Below, one piece after another: positions 1 to 8,737 of a stretch of DNA of 64,000 bases. The notes beneath the pieces are model-generated. The model was given only the letters and a program-made list of their open reading frames with translations. It ran no database searches and was not told where the DNA came from. Origin of the DNA: Streptomyces capitiformicae (GTDB lineage: Bacteria; Actinomycetota; Actinomycetes; Streptomycetales; Streptomycetaceae); NCBI RefSeq assembly GCF_002214185.1, contig NZ_CP022161.1, forward strand, positions 8,873,486 to 8,937,485, read 5' to 3'. Numbering within the stretch: position 1 is the first letter of the stretch; each line of letters opens with the position of its first letter. A program made the translations under genes and the position numbers.

Positions 1-297
1 CGGCCGGTCCTCGGCGCGGTAGAAGACGCCGGCCTTGATGCCGTACACACGGAAGTACTGATCGAGTTCCCGCTGCAGGGTCGCCTGGCGGCCGTCGGTC
101 GTGTCGTCCAGCCGCGAGCCACTGGGTGAGTCGGTGACGAACTGCGCGAGGGCCGCGAAGCGCGCCGTGTCGTCGATACGGTCGACGACCACCTCCTGCT
201 GCCGCGCCGCCGCCAGACTCACCGCCAATGGCATGCCGAGTGCCAGCAGCACGGCGGCCATCAGGACGATGAGCAGCGGAAGAAGACGAGTGCGCAC
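1..297 (-). CDS. Sensor histidine kinase, N-terminal part (cut by window edge)
   Basis: This is the first 99 residues of a membrane sensor kinase; the rest lies beyond the left edge. The start is taken as GTG at 297, ten bases after the stop of the response regulator gene, so the two are almost certainly co-transcribed. After a short basic start (VRTRLLP) there is one membrane segment (about residues 6-30, ending MPLAVSLAAARQQ). The beginning of an extracytoplasmic sensor region follows (VVVDRIDDTARFAALAQFV). That layout is typical of OmpR-partner kinases. No HAMP, H-box or ATPase region is visible because of the truncation, so the call rests on the membrane segment, the sensor-like region and the neighbour. 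The signal sensed is unknown. Confidence 0.72.
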   Translation of the reverse strand, partial: MRTRLLPLLIVLMAAVLLALGMPLAVSLAAARQQEVVVDRIDDTARFAALAQFVTDSPSGSRLDDTTDGRQATLQRELDQYFRVYGIKAGVFYRAEDRP

Positions 298-307
298 CCG
301 CCGAACG

Positions 308-994
308 CTACGGCGTCGGGGCCACCAGCCGGTAGCCGACCCCGCGCACCGTCTCGATCAGGGCGGGCATGCGCAGCTTGGACCGCAAGGAGGCGACATG
401 CACTTCCAGGGTGCGCCCCGTCCCCTCCCAGCTGGTGCGCCACACCTCGCTGATGATCTGTTCCCGGCGGAACACCACCCCGGGCCGCTGGGCCAGCAGC
501 GCGAGCAGATCGAACTCCTTGCGGGTCAGCTGGACGACCGAACCGTCCACACTGACCTGACGCGTGGGCAGTTCGATGAGCACGGGCCCGAGGCGCAGCC
601 CCGCGTCGCCGGGAACCACGGCCTCGTCGGGGGCCCTGCGCCGGGCGACGGCATGGATACGGGCGAGCAGTTCGCCGGTGTCGTACGGCTTGACCACGTA
701 GTCGTCGGCCCCGAGGTTGAGGCCGTGGATCCGGGAGCGAACGTCGGAGCGCGCCGTCACCATGATCACCGGGGTGCTGGTGCGCTTGCGGATCTTGCCG
801 CAGACCTCGTAACCGTCCTGGTCGGGCAGGCCGAGATCGAGCAGGACGACGCCGAAGCCGTTCCCCTCCGGGACGAGCGCCTGGAGGGCCTCCTCGCCGC
901 TGCGGGCATGCGTGACGTCGAAGCCGTGCCTGGCCAGGACCGCGGACAAGGCGGCCGCGACGTGATTGTCGTCCTCGACGAGGAGCAGCCTCAT
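308..994 (-). CDS. OmpR-family response regulator
   Basis: DNA-binding response regulator of about 228 aa. The ATG at 994 is chosen over in-frame upstream codons because GGAGGGG sits 6 nt before it and the protein then begins MRLLLVEDD, the canonical receiver start with the acidic pair. The phospho-acceptor Asp is in VVLLDLGLPDQDGYEV, and the conserved Lys is in DDYVVKPYD. The C-terminal half is an OmpR/PhoB winged helix (QLTRKEFDLLALLAQRPG, then GRTLEVHVASLRSKL and VRGVGYRL). It is followed at 10 nt by its kinase gene, so the pair forms one operon transcribed leftwards, away from gluABCD. The target genes cannot be told from this window. Confidence 0.93.
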   Translation of the reverse strand: MRLLLVEDDNHVAAALSAVLARHGFDVTHARSGEEALQALVPEGNGFGVVLLDLGLPDQDGYEVCGKIRKRTSTPVIMVTARSDVRSRIHGLNLGADDYVVKPYDTGELLARIHAVARRRAPDEAVVPGDAGLRLGPVLIELPTRQVSVDGSVVQLTRKEFDLLALLAQRPGVVFRREQIISEVWRTSWEGTGRTLEVHVASLRSKLRMPALIETVRGVGYRLVAPTP

Positions 995-1315
995 TCCGGC
1001 CCCCTCCGGTTCGGTCGGTCGTAAACGTTCGGTCATACGTACGGTCTCGACTGGCACACATTACGCGCATGCGAACGGCCGGCACGCGCGCGCGGGCCCC
1101 TCGCAGTCAGACTGATGAGTGAGGACGCCGTCAAGGCCGTACGGGGTTCCCCGAGGGTTCCGTTACCCAGCCGAAACGCCTTCTGCGGGGCCACTACGGG
1201 CAGTGCCCGTCCGGCTACCAGATCGTTATGCTCAAACTTCCCTCAGATGTAATGACGCTGGTCGCCACCGGTCACTACTGTCCTCCGAAACCGAGGAGGA
1301 CGGAGCCATAAAGCG
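995..1315. other. Divergent intergenic region
   Basis: About 320 bp between the response regulator (leftward) and gluA (rightward). It must hold both promoters. I see no convincing -35/-10 pair, palindrome or small gene. A strong ribosome binding site for gluA (GGAGGACGGAG) lies at its right end. Confidence 0.5.
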
Positions 1316-2092
1316 ATGACCGAAGTTTCGGTGGCCAAGGACGCAGTGGCCGCGACCGAGGATCTGGTCGTCCTGAAGAGCGTCAACAAGCACTTCGGCG
1401 CGTTGCACGTGCTCCAGGACATCGATCTGACCATCGCCAGGGGCGAGGTCGTCGTGGTGATCGGGCCCTCCGGGTCCGGCAAGTCCACCCTGTGCCGCAC
1501 CATCAACCGCCTGGAGTCCATCGACTCCGGCGACATCCTGATCGACGGCAAGCCGCTGCCCGCGGAGGGCAAGGCGCTCGCGCGACTGCGGGCCGATGTC
1601 GGCATGGTGTTCCAGTCGTTCAATCTCTTCGCGCACAAGACCGTGCTCGAGAACGTGATGCTCGGACAGATCAAGGTCCGCAAGGCCGACAAGAAGAAGG
1701 CCGAGGAGAAGGCCCGGAATCTGCTGGACCGGGTCGGTGTGGGCAGCCAGGCGGACAAGTACCCCGCTCAGCTCTCGGGCGGCCAGCAGCAGCGCGTCGC
1801 GATCGCGCGAGCGCTGGCGATGGACCCGAAGGTCATGCTCTTCGACGAGCCGACCTCCGCGCTCGACCCCGAGATGATCAACGAGGTCCTGGAGGTCATG
1901 CAGCAGCTCGCCCGCGACGGCATGACCATGGTCGTGGTCACCCACGAGATGGGCTTCGCCCGATCGGCTGCCAACCGGGTCGTATTCATGGCTGACGGCC
2001 GCATCGTCGAAGAGGCTGTGCCGGACCAGTTCTTCAGCAACCCCCGCAGCGACCGGGCCAAGGACTTCCTTTCGAAGATCCTGCACCACTGA
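1316..2092 (+). CDS. gluA: Glutamate ABC transporter ATP-binding protein
   Basis: ATPase subunit of a polar amino acid importer, 258 aa. Walker A is GPSGSGKST (about residues 50-58), the Q-loop is in [10 protein letters not shown], the ABC signature is LSGGQQQR, Walker B is [13 protein letters not shown] and the switch histidine is in VVTHEMGFA. The first ~16 residues are a poorly conserved extension, and the family core starts at [12 protein letters not shown]. It opens a four-gene operon with the binding protein and two permeases in the order ATPase, binding protein, permease, permease. That is the gluABCD order of Corynebacterium and Streptomyces, so glutamate (possibly also aspartate or glutamine) is the likely substrate. 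The start is supported by GGAGG upstream. Confidence 0.93.
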   Translation: MTEVSVAKDAVAATEDLVVLKSVNKHFGALHVLQDIDLTIARGEVVVVIGPSGSGKSTLCRTINRLESIDSGDILIDGKPLPAEGKALARLRADVGMVFQSFNLFAHKTVLENVMLGQIKVRKADKKKAEEKARNLLDRVGVGSQADKYPAQLSGGQQQRVAIARALAMDPKVMLFDEPTSALDPEMINEVLEVMQQLARDGMTMVVVTHEMGFARSAANRVVFMADGRIVEEAVPDQFFSNPRSDRAKDFLSKILHH

Positions 2093-2165
2093 CGGCGCCT
2101 GTGCCGTATACCACCGACTCACCGCACAGGGCCGCCAAGGGCCCGCATCTCTTCACCAGCAAAGG

Positions 2166-3017
2166 ATGTTCACCATGAAGCTTCGCAAGGTCTCCGCCGC
2201 AGCGGCCACCGCCCTCGTCCTCGCTCTTACGGCCACCGCTTGTGGTGGTGACGACAGCAAGGACAGCGGGTCCGACTCCGGCGACGGCAAGAAGATCACG
2301 ATCGGCATCAAGTTCGACCAGCCGGGCATCGGCCAGAAGACCGCTGACGGCAAGTACACGGGCTTCGACGTCGACGTGGCGACGTACGTCGCCAAGGAAC
2401 TCGGCTACGACGCGGATCAGATCGAGTGGAAGGAAGCGAAGAGCGCCGACCGCGAGACGATGCTGGAGCGTGGTGACGTCGACTTCATCGCCGCCTCGTA
2501 CTCGATCAACGACGAGCGTGAGAAGAAGGTCGACTTCGCCGGTCCGTACCTCCTCGCCCACCAGGACATCCTGGTCCGCTCCGACGACAACTCGATCACG
2601 AAGCCGGAGGACCTGAACTCCAAGAACCTCTGTTCGGTGACCGGGTCGACCTCGGCGCAGAATGTCAAGGAAAAGATCGCCCCGAAGGCCAACCTGCAGC
2701 AGGCAGGCGGCTACTCGGAGTGCCTCACCGGCCTGGAGAGCAAGGCCATGGACGCGCTGACCACCGACGACTCCATCCTCGCCGGCTACGCCGCGCAGGA
2801 GCAGTTCAAGGGCAAGTTCAAGCTCGCCGGCTTCAAGCTGAGCAACGAGAACTACGGCATCGGCGTCAAGGAGGGCAGCGACCTCAAGGCCAAGATCAAC
2901 ACGGCCCTGGAGAAGATGGTCTCCGACAAGTCCTGGGACAAGGCCGTGCAGGCCAACTTCGGTCCGGCGAACTACAAGAACGAGCCCGCGCCGAAGATCG
3001 GCGACATCGTCAAGTGA
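2166..3017 (+). CDS. gluB: Glutamate-binding lipoprotein of the ABC importer
   Basis: Extracellular solute-binding lipoprotein, 283 aa. The N-terminus has basic residues (MKLRK), a hydrophobic stretch (AAAATALVLALTATAC) and a lipobox whose cysteine is residue 26, so the mature protein should be tethered to the outer face of the membrane. The rest is an SBP_bac_3 domain: TIGIKFDQPGIG, YTGFDVDVATYVA, the FAGPYLLAHQDILV strand and the DALTTDDSILAGYA hinge region. The ATG at 2166 (MFTMKLRK) is used; ATG 2175 is equally possible. It lies 73 bp after gluA and 78 bp before gluC, with a hairpin in the second gap. Confidence 0.92.
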   Translation: MFTMKLRKVSAAAATALVLALTATACGGDDSKDSGSDSGDGKKITIGIKFDQPGIGQKTADGKYTGFDVDVATYVAKELGYDADQIEWKEAKSADRETMLERGDVDFIAASYSINDEREKKVDFAGPYLLAHQDILVRSDDNSITKPEDLNSKNLCSVTGSTSAQNVKEKIAPKANLQQAGGYSECLTGLESKAMDALTTDDSILAGYAAQEQFKGKFKLAGFKLSNENYGIGVKEGSDLKAKINTALEKMVSDKSWDKAVQANFGPANYKNEPAPKIGDIVK

Positions 3018-3034
3018 GGCAGGGCGACAGGGTA

Positions 3035-3062
3035 GGCGCGCCGCTCTCCGTGGCGGCGCGCC
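3035..3062 (+). promoter_or_regulatory. Intercistronic hairpin between gluB and gluC
   Basis: Perfect 10-bp stem (GGCGCGCCGC at 3035-3044 with GCGGCGCGCC at 3053-3062) and an 8-nt loop, without a T tract. In binding-protein operons such a stem after the binding-protein gene often protects the upstream mRNA and lowers permease expression. That role is inferred here. Confidence 0.55.
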
Positions 3063-3095
3063 GCGCCCTCCCCATATGCGGAAGCGCGGGAGATC

Positions 3096-3761
3096 GTGTT
3101 CGACTTTCTTGAAGGCTACGACCTGCTAGAGGCGTTCTGGACGACGGTGCAGCTCACCGTCTACTCGGCCATCGGCTCCCTGATCTGGGGCACTCTGTTG
3201 GCTGCCATGCGGGTCAGCCCTGTCCCCCTGATGCGCGGATTCGGCACCACCTATGTGAACGTGGTGCGGAACATCCCGCTGACGATCATCATCGTCTTCA
3301 CCTCGCTGGGCCTCTTCCAGACGCTGGGTATCGACCTCGGCGCCGAGCGGTTCGAGACCATCAACTTCCGGCTCGCCGTACTCGGTCTGATCGCCTACAC
3401 CGCGGCGTTCGTCTGCGAGGCACTGCGCTCCGGTATCAACACCGTGCCGGTCGGCCAGGCAGAGGCCGCCCGCGCCATCGGGCTGAACTTCAGCCAGGTG
3501 CTGAGCCTGGTGATTCTTCCTCAGGCGTTCCGCTCCGTCGTCGGGCCGCTGGCAAACGTACTGATCGCACTGACCAAGAACACCACGGTCGCCGCTGCGA
3601 TCGGCGTGGCCGAGGCAGCGCTGCTGATGAAGGAGATGATCGAGAACGAAGCCCAGCTCATCCTCATCTCCGCCATTTTCGCGTTCGGGTTCTGCTGCCT
3701 CACCCTCCCGACCGGTCTGTTCCTCGGCTGGGTGAGCAAGAAGGTGGCGGTGAAACGATGA
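3096..3761 (+). CDS. gluC: Glutamate ABC transporter permease (first)
   Basis: Inner-membrane permease of the HisM/GlnP type, 221 aa, starting at GTG 3096 (MFDFLEGYDLLEAFWTT). Several hydrophobic helices are visible. The conserved cytoplasmic EAA loop, which docks on the ATPase, is the segment SGINTVPVGQAEAARAIGL followed by LPQAFRSVVGPLAN. It overlaps the next permease by 4 nt (ATGA at 3758-3761), indicating translational coupling. Together with GluD it should form the membrane channel of the glutamate importer. Confidence 0.92.
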   Translation: MFDFLEGYDLLEAFWTTVQLTVYSAIGSLIWGTLLAAMRVSPVPLMRGFGTTYVNVVRNIPLTIIIVFTSLGLFQTLGIDLGAERFETINFRLAVLGLIAYTAAFVCEALRSGINTVPVGQAEAARAIGLNFSQVLSLVILPQAFRSVVGPLANVLIALTKNTTVAAAIGVAEAALLMKEMIENEAQLILISAIFAFGFCCLTLPTGLFLGWVSKKVAVKR

Positions 3762-4672
3762 GTTCGGTCCTGTACGACGTCCCCGGCCCCCGGGCCAAGC
3801 GCCGGAACGTCATCCTCTCGGTGCTGTTCGTGGTCGCCTTCGCCGCCGCGCTCTGGTGGGTGTACGCCAAACTCGACGAGAAGAACCAGCTCGACTGGGC
3901 GAAGTGGTCGCCCTTCTTCACGGACTCCCGGTCGTGGACCACGTACATCCTGCCGGGCCTGGAGAACACGCTCATCGCGGCCGCCCTCGCCATGGTGATA
4001 GCCCTGCCGCTCGGTGCCGTCTTCGGCGTCTCGCGCCTCTCGGATCACTCGTGGGTGCGGTGGCCCTCCGGCGCCGTGGTGGAGTTCTTCCGCGCCATCC
4101 CGGTGCTGATCCTGATGGTCTTCGCCAACGCGGCGTACGCCGAGTTCACCGACATCAGCTCGGAGGACCGCCCTCTCTACGCGGTCGTCACCGGACTCGT
4201 GCTGTACAACGCCTCGGTGCTCGCGGAGATCGTGCGGGCCGGCATCCTGTCCCTTCCGAAGGGCCAGTCGGAAGCCGCGATGGCGATCGGTCTACGCAAG
4301 AACCAGACGATGCGGTTCGTCCTGCTGCCGCAGTCGGTCACGGCGATGCTGCCCGCGATCGTCAGCCAGCTGGTCGTCATCGTGAAGGACACTGCGCTTG
4401 GCGGCGCGCTGCTCAACTTCTCCGAGCTGCTGGCGGCGGTTCGCCCGATGAGCTCGTTCTACGGCGCGAACACCATCGCCAGCTTCACCGTCGTAGCCGT
4501 CGTCTTCATCGCCGTCAACTTCGCGCTCACCACCTTCGCGAGCTGGCTGGAGGGCAGGCTGCGCCGGAGGAAGAAGGGCACGGGCGTCGTTCTCGGAAAG
4601 GACGACTTGGAGGAACTCAACCCCGCCGGGATCGGTGGTACTCATGGAACCGGCGCCGGCGGCTCCATCTGA
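3758..4672 (+). CDS. gluD: Glutamate ABC transporter permease (second)
   Basis: Second permease subunit, 304 aa, longer than GluC because of an N-terminal cytoplasmic segment (MSSVLYDVPGPRAKRRN) before the first helix and a basic, glycine-rich C-terminal tail. The EAA loop is RAGILSLPKGQSEAAMAIGL followed by LPQSVTAMLPAIVSQLV. It begins inside the gluC stop (ATGA) and is followed after 27 bp by a strong intrinsic terminator, so it ends the operon. Confidence 0.92.
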   Translation: MSSVLYDVPGPRAKRRNVILSVLFVVAFAAALWWVYAKLDEKNQLDWAKWSPFFTDSRSWTTYILPGLENTLIAAALAMVIALPLGAVFGVSRLSDHSWVRWPSGAVVEFFRAIPVLILMVFANAAYAEFTDISSEDRPLYAVVTGLVLYNASVLAEIVRAGILSLPKGQSEAAMAIGLRKNQTMRFVLLPQSVTAMLPAIVSQLVVIVKDTALGGALLNFSELLAAVRPMSSFYGANTIASFTVVAVVFIAVNFALTTFASWLEGRLRRRKKGTGVVLGKDDLEELNPAGIGGTHGTGAGGSI

Positions 4673-4699
4673 CGGGCCTCACAGCAATCGAGTGAGATG

Positions 4700-4742
4700 A
4701 GCAACGGAGGCAATGGCATGAGGCCATTGCCTCCGTTGCTTT
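4700..4742 (+). terminator. Intrinsic terminator of gluABCD
   Basis: Perfect 18-bp inverted repeat: the left arm at 4700-4717 starts AGCAACGGAGG, the loop is ATGAG, and the right arm is at 4723-4740, followed by TT. The stem is long and perfect, but the T tract is very short, as is common in Streptomyces. Confidence 0.85.
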
Positions 4743-4879
4743 CTGCAGCATTGAATCCACAAAGGGGGCACCCGCCCAAACTCGACAATGGGCTATGCGC
4801 CGCCGTATCCGCGGCAGCCATCGGCGTCTGCGGCAAGGCAACGGTCGGGCCGACTGATGAGTTCCGACAAGGCCGACCT

Positions 4880-5090
4880 GCTTGTTACACCTAGGCAAGC
4901 GCGGCACGCTCATGCAAATCGCGGCCGGGCTCAGCGTCCCCAATGGCACAGTCATGTACCTACACCTGCGACCCCACAATGCACGCTGCTCGCGCGCTCG
5001 GCCCATTGCTAGCCGCCCCCGACTATGTCCTGCTCGATGGCACCTCGCGGAGTACGCCCGGAGCAGCGATAGCCGGATCCGTCACTCCCA
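4880..5090 (+). pseudogene. Degenerate IS5-like transposase fragment
   Basis: Two short segments in different frames resemble the N-terminal part of IS5-type DDE transposases common in Streptomyces. The first is HLGKRGTLMQIAAGLSVPNG (from about 4885), like the helix-turn-helix HLRKGDTYAQLAAGFGVS. The second is LGPLLAAPDYVLLDGTSRS (about 4998-5054), like LAPTLAxAxxxKAYVILDGTLL, which precedes the first catalytic Asp. The frame changes between them and nothing recognisable follows, so this is a relic, not a gene. The assignment is by eye only. The whole 4,741-5,391 interval is otherwise empty. Confidence 0.42.
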
Positions 5091-5391
5091 CGCACCGAAG
5101 TAACGGCGTCTCCGCTGACCTCAAGCTGGGAATCTGTTTCGGTGCCGACGGCGAAGATGCCATTGCGTGGCAGGGCAGATCGGCGACCGAAACCGCCTGA
5201 CCCATTTTCCTCTTGCATTCTCTCCATGCTTGCTCCCCAGCCCGAAACCCCCTGGGTGGCGCGCGGAGCGCTGATCAGCACAACACAGGAGACAGAAGCT
5301 CAGATGTTCCTCAAAAATCTCACTAATCTCTTACGACAGGGTGATCGACGGTGCAACAATCATGTTACCGAGACCAAAACGAGGGGAACCA

Positions 5392-5823
5392 GTGAACAAT
5401 AAGCTTAAGAGCTCCTTCGCTGCCAGCGTGATGACTCTTGGCCTGCTCGGAGCCACAGCCACCGATGCGCAGGCGGCAGCAAAGATAAAGGAAATGCGGA
5501 TAGGCGGTGGCTGCTACGCGGAAGTGCAGATCTCCAACGACAACACAGCGGGCCGCATTCGGGCATCCTTCGCCGCTTGGTGCAAGAGGGGAAGCAGCCT
5601 GTCCATCACCCCGTCGCTTGCCATGTGGCGGGATGGCAGGCAACTCTTCCTGAAGGCCCCCTTCGGGGCCGAGACCATCGATTACAACCATGCCATATCC
5701 TGGCGGGAGTTCAAGGCCAACAAGCGCGGAAAGCAATGCTACCAGGCATTCTTCATGGTATTTATTCACGGGCCGGGTGACTACGTCACGAAAAGCATGA
5801 AGACTTCATGCATAAATGTCTGA
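5392..5823 (+). CDS. Small secreted protein with four cysteines, unknown function
   Basis: 143 aa. The GTG at 5392 is chosen because GAGGGGAA precedes it by about 5 nt and the product then starts with a clean Sec signal peptide: MNNKLKSS, a hydrophobic core and a probable cut after DAQA (residues 25-28). The mature part of about 115 residues has four cysteines (GGGC at about 41, then AAWC, KQC and TSC), enough for two disulfides, and no further membrane helix. I do not recognise the family. AAA, AAT and ATA codons are more frequent than in the neighbours. It sits alone between two transposase relics and has its own terminator, so recent acquisition is likely. Confidence 0.72.
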   Translation: MNNKLKSSFAASVMTLGLLGATATDAQAAAKIKEMRIGGGCYAEVQISNDNTAGRIRASFAAWCKRGSSLSITPSLAMWRDGRQLFLKAPFGAETIDYNHAISWREFKANKRGKQCYQAFFMVFIHGPGDYVTKSMKTSCINV

Positions 5824-5833
5824 CATGAACGCC

Positions 5834-5870
5834 AAAACGGCCCACCGGAATACTCGGCGGGCCGTTTTTT
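5834..5870 (+). terminator. Terminator of the secreted-protein gene
   Basis: Stem of 14 bp with one mismatch (AAAACGGCCC... paired with ...GGGCCGTTTT; arms 5834-5847 and 5855-5868) and a T run to 5870, located 11 nt after the stop codon. Confidence 0.85.
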
Positions 5871-6069
5871 CCTACAACTATCAAAGAATCTGGCTCGGTG
5901 GTGTCACCATGCGCGTTTGATTCCAGCATCGCCGAAACACACCCCAAAGCGGCATTGAGGATTTACAACCCACACCCTCGATGCCGGTTCGGGCCACTGA
6001 GCTTGAACTCGGTTGTCGCAGCTGCTGGCAGAGCTTGATCCTCGCAGTACACCTGTCGTCATGAGGGTA

Positions 6070-6715
6070 TGCGCAAGGAGGGAGCCTTACAGATGAATGT
6101 CGGCAGTTCCGTAAGGTATGGAGACCCGTTTGGCGCCTTGGGCGGTGACCCCCACCACCTGGGTTCGGCCGCGCCGACCCCAGGTGCGGTCTTTGGGTGG
6201 CCTCAGGCCCTGGCCGGCTTCGTCCTCGGAGCAGAGCCAGGTATCCATCGGCGGTCTTCGCCTCGTCTCGCCCGGTGACCTTGTGGGAGAGGAACTGCAC
6301 ACTCCAGCCGATGCGGTGCAGCAGCACATACAGCCTGCCAAGGTGTACTCGACCCGAACCGGCCGCGCACGACCTCGACAATCCTCGCCAATGCGGAGTT
6401 GTTCCGCATCGAGCTGGCAGCGGACGCTGCCCGGGCCCCTGGAGGCCAGGCCTTGCCGGCCGCCCGCAGCTACTGAATTTCGCCGCGTGATGTCGCTGAC
6501 GACAGCGTGCCTGAGCTGCAGCGATCGCCAGCACCAGCGCGACACCACGCGAAGATCATCAGTAACGCCAGCCGCCAACGGTTCGCCGACATCCGGGGAA
6601 CTCTGAACCACCGGGCCACCTCCCGGTCCCTGCCCCCGGCCTAGATCAGATCCACGGCCGCCAGCCGGACTTGCTCACACCGAGCCCGTTCCTTGGCCGT
6701 CAGTCCACCGCCCAT
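6070..6715 (-). pseudogene. Broken IS630-family transposase
   Basis: Reading leftwards from ATG 6715, the peptide MGGGLTAKERARCEQVRLAA matches the start of Streptomyces IS630-type transposases. It then hits an in-frame TAG where the family usually has Glu. The helix-turn-helix (DREVARWFRVPRMSANRW) follows, and after further frame changes come AAGGRQGLASRGPG, LARIVEVVRGRFG, LHRIGWSVQ and the first catalytic region (SEDEAGQGLRPPK, TWGRRGRTQVVGVT). The match stops near 6070, so the C-terminal third is missing. A stop codon plus at least two frameshifts make this dead. No terminal inverted repeats were found. The DNA from 5,880 to 6,070 and from 6,716 to 6,915 holds nothing I recognise. Confidence 0.72.
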
Positions 6716-6915
6716 CGGGGTAGCCGTCCTCCAGGCATAGAGCAGCCCCCGACAGCCGTCACGACCTGACGTGACCCGCCCCGTTAAAGATCACTCCGTC
6801 ACTTGACGCAAACCCCGGCAATGGGTTGCATACGTTCTGTGATCGTGCACCCTGCTCCAACTTCCTGTTCACCCGTGTCCGCCAGGACGTCACCTCGGGC
6901 AGGGGGCGCCGCGTC

Positions 6916-8607
6916 GTGGACCCGGTGATCATCGTCGGAGCGGGGCCCGTGGGGCTCACGCTCGCCCTGGCGTTGGCGCGTCAGGAGGTGCCCTCCGTGG
7001 TCCTGGACGAGGGGCCGGGGAAGGACGAGCAGCGGCTCGCGCGGACGGTCGTGCTGCACGAGGACACGGCGGCTCTGCTGGAACGGTTGTCCGGCGTCCC
7101 GCTCACCGAGGCCGGGTTCCGCTGGGCCGGATGGCGGTCTCTGCGGCGCAAGCAGGTGATGCGTCAGGTCCGGTTCGGGGAGGCCGACTTCGACGAGACG
7201 GACGTCCCGCCCCGGGAGGGTTCGAAGGGCGCCCGCGGCGGCCCGGAGGATGTCGTCGAGGGCTCCGCCGACCTCCCCCCGCTCCACATCGCCCAGCACG
7301 TCCTCACCACCGCCTTGCGCGACGCGATCGCCGGCGAGCGGCTCGTCAAGGTCGCCGTGGAGAGTCGGGTGGACGCCATCGAGCAGGAGGCGTCCGGCGT
7401 CACGGCGCACACACGCGGGCCCAAGAGCACGTGGTGGCGGGGGAGTTACCTCGTGGGGTGCGACGGGCCGCGCTCGACGGTGCGCAAGTTGCAGGACATC
7501 CGCTTTCCGGGGCGTACGGCAGTGGAGCGGCATGCCGTCGCGGCGCTGCGCGCGGAACTCCCCTGGCCAGGAGAAGCGTTGCTGCACCGGATGCCGCCGT
7601 GGCGGATGTCGGGCCCTTCCGGCGGTGAGGTGACCGCGCGTCCGCTCGACGAGGGTCTCTGGCGCCTGGACTGGCTGCTGCCGCCGGGCAAGGACCTGGT
7701 GACGCCCGAGCTTCTCGTGGCCCGTGTCCGGGAGACGCTCGCGGGCTGGAGGGGTGGCTCCACACCTCCGTACGACCTGCTGGACACCGGTGTGCACACC
7801 GTGCACCACCGGCTGGCGAGGCGGTGGCGGGTCGGGCGGGTCTTCCTCGCCGGGGACGCCGCCCATCTGCTCGGGGCGCTCGGCACCCAGGGCCTGGACG
7901 AGGGGCTGCGGGACGCCGACAACCTCGCCTGGAAGCTGGCGCTGGCCTGGCACCACGGCCCGCACGAGGCGCTGCTCAACAGCTACCAGGCGGAACGGCG
8001 CGCGGTTGTCGCCGCCCGGCTGCGCGCCGCCGACCAGGTGCTGCCGCTGCTGCGCGGCGGCAAGGGGCTGCGGTCGTACGTCCCCGGCTCGTCCCGCGGC
8101 CACGACGCGCTGCTCGCGGACGGCCACTTGGGGCGCGGACCACTGGGTGCGCCGGGGGCGTACACCGACTCGCCGCTCATGCCTCCACGCGCCGCCTCCG
8201 AGGCACCGGTCGACACTCTGCCGGGCGCCCAGGTCGCCGACGTACAAGTGACCGCTGAGGACGGCTCGTTCGTACGGCTACGGGACCGGCTCGGGCGCGG
8301 GGCGCTGTTGGTGGTGCTGATCGCACCGGGTACGGGGGTGTGGGAGCGCAAGCACTGGGTGAGCGCCGGGATCATGCCCCGGCTCGCGGCCGCCGTGTCC
8401 GCCCTGCCGCGCCCCGCCGAGTTGCTGGTCGCCGAGAGCTATCCGGGCGCGGCCGCCCACACCGTGCTCCTGCTCCGTCCCGACGGACACCTCGTCACCG
8501 CGCTGAGCGGGGTACGCCCGGCCGACCTGTACGCGGCGGCGGAGGCGACGCTGGGCGGGGCGGAGCAGCAGGCCGCGACCACCGGGGCGGGTGCGCGTTC
8601 ACGCTGA
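6916..8607 (+). CDS. FAD-dependent aromatic monooxygenase (PheA/TfdB type)
   Basis: 563-aa flavoprotein hydroxylase. The FAD-binding Rossmann motif is VIIVGAGPVGLTLALALARQ at the start, the DG motif is in YLVGCDGPRSTVRKL, and the GD motif that binds the FAD ribityl chain is GRVFLAGDAAHLLGALGTQG, followed by the family's GLRDADNLAWKLALAW. The C-terminal ~150 residues form a thioredoxin-like domain of the phenol hydroxylase kind. The start GTG 6916 puts the FAD motif at the N-terminus as in relatives; the frame is open further up (to 6826) but that part has no homology I recognise. The substrate is probably aromatic or polyketide-like but cannot be told. No cluster partners are nearby. Confidence 0.82.
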   Translation: MDPVIIVGAGPVGLTLALALARQEVPSVVLDEGPGKDEQRLARTVVLHEDTAALLERLSGVPLTEAGFRWAGWRSLRRKQVMRQVRFGEADFDETDVPPREGSKGARGGPEDVVEGSADLPPLHIAQHVLTTALRDAIAGERLVKVAVESRVDAIEQEASGVTAHTRGPKSTWWRGSYLVGCDGPRSTVRKLQDIRFPGRTAVERHAVAALRAELPWPGEALLHRMPPWRMSGPSGGEVTARPLDEGLWRLDWLLPPGKDLVTPELLVARVRETLAGWRGGSTPPYDLLDTGVHTVHHRLARRWRVGRVFLAGDAAHLLGALGTQGLDEGLRDADNLAWKLALAWHHGPHEALLNSYQAERRAVVAARLRAADQVLPLLRGGKGLRSYVPGSSRGHDALLADGHLGRGPLGAPGAYTDSPLMPPRAASEAPVDTLPGAQVADVQVTAEDGSFVRLRDRLGRGALLVVLIAPGTGVWERKHWVSAGIMPRLAAAVSALPRPAELLVAESYPGAAAHTVLLLRPDGHLVTALSGVRPADLYAAAEATLGGAEQQAATTGAGARSR

Positions 8608-8630
8608 TGTTCCCCGGCTCTCCGGGCCGA

Positions 8631-8658
8631 GCGTCACTGTGTGTCCACATAGTGACGC
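8631..8658. promoter_or_regulatory. Palindrome just upstream of the cysteine dioxygenase promoter
   Basis: Inverted repeat with 13-nt arms (GCGTCACTGTGTG at 8631-8643, CACATAGTGACGC at 8646-8658), a 2-nt centre and 12 of 13 positions matching. It ends 4 nt before a TTGACC -35 hexamer, a usual place for an operator. It could also act as a hairpin terminator for the monooxygenase gene, but no T run follows. Confidence 0.5.
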
Positions 8659-8662
8659 TCGG

Positions 8663-8691
8663 TTGACCGGTCCGGGCGGTCATGGTGTACT
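8663..8691 (+). promoter_or_regulatory. Probable promoter of the Cys-leader / cysteine dioxygenase transcript
   Basis: TTGACC (8663-8668), a 17-nt spacer, then TGTACT (8686-8691). The expected start near 8698 gives an approximately 40-nt 5' leader before the small ORF at 8738. Confidence 0.45.
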
Positions 8692-8737
8692 CCGTTCCGT
8701 GACCGACACCTGTGTGCACCTGTGGCGGAGGGTCCAT

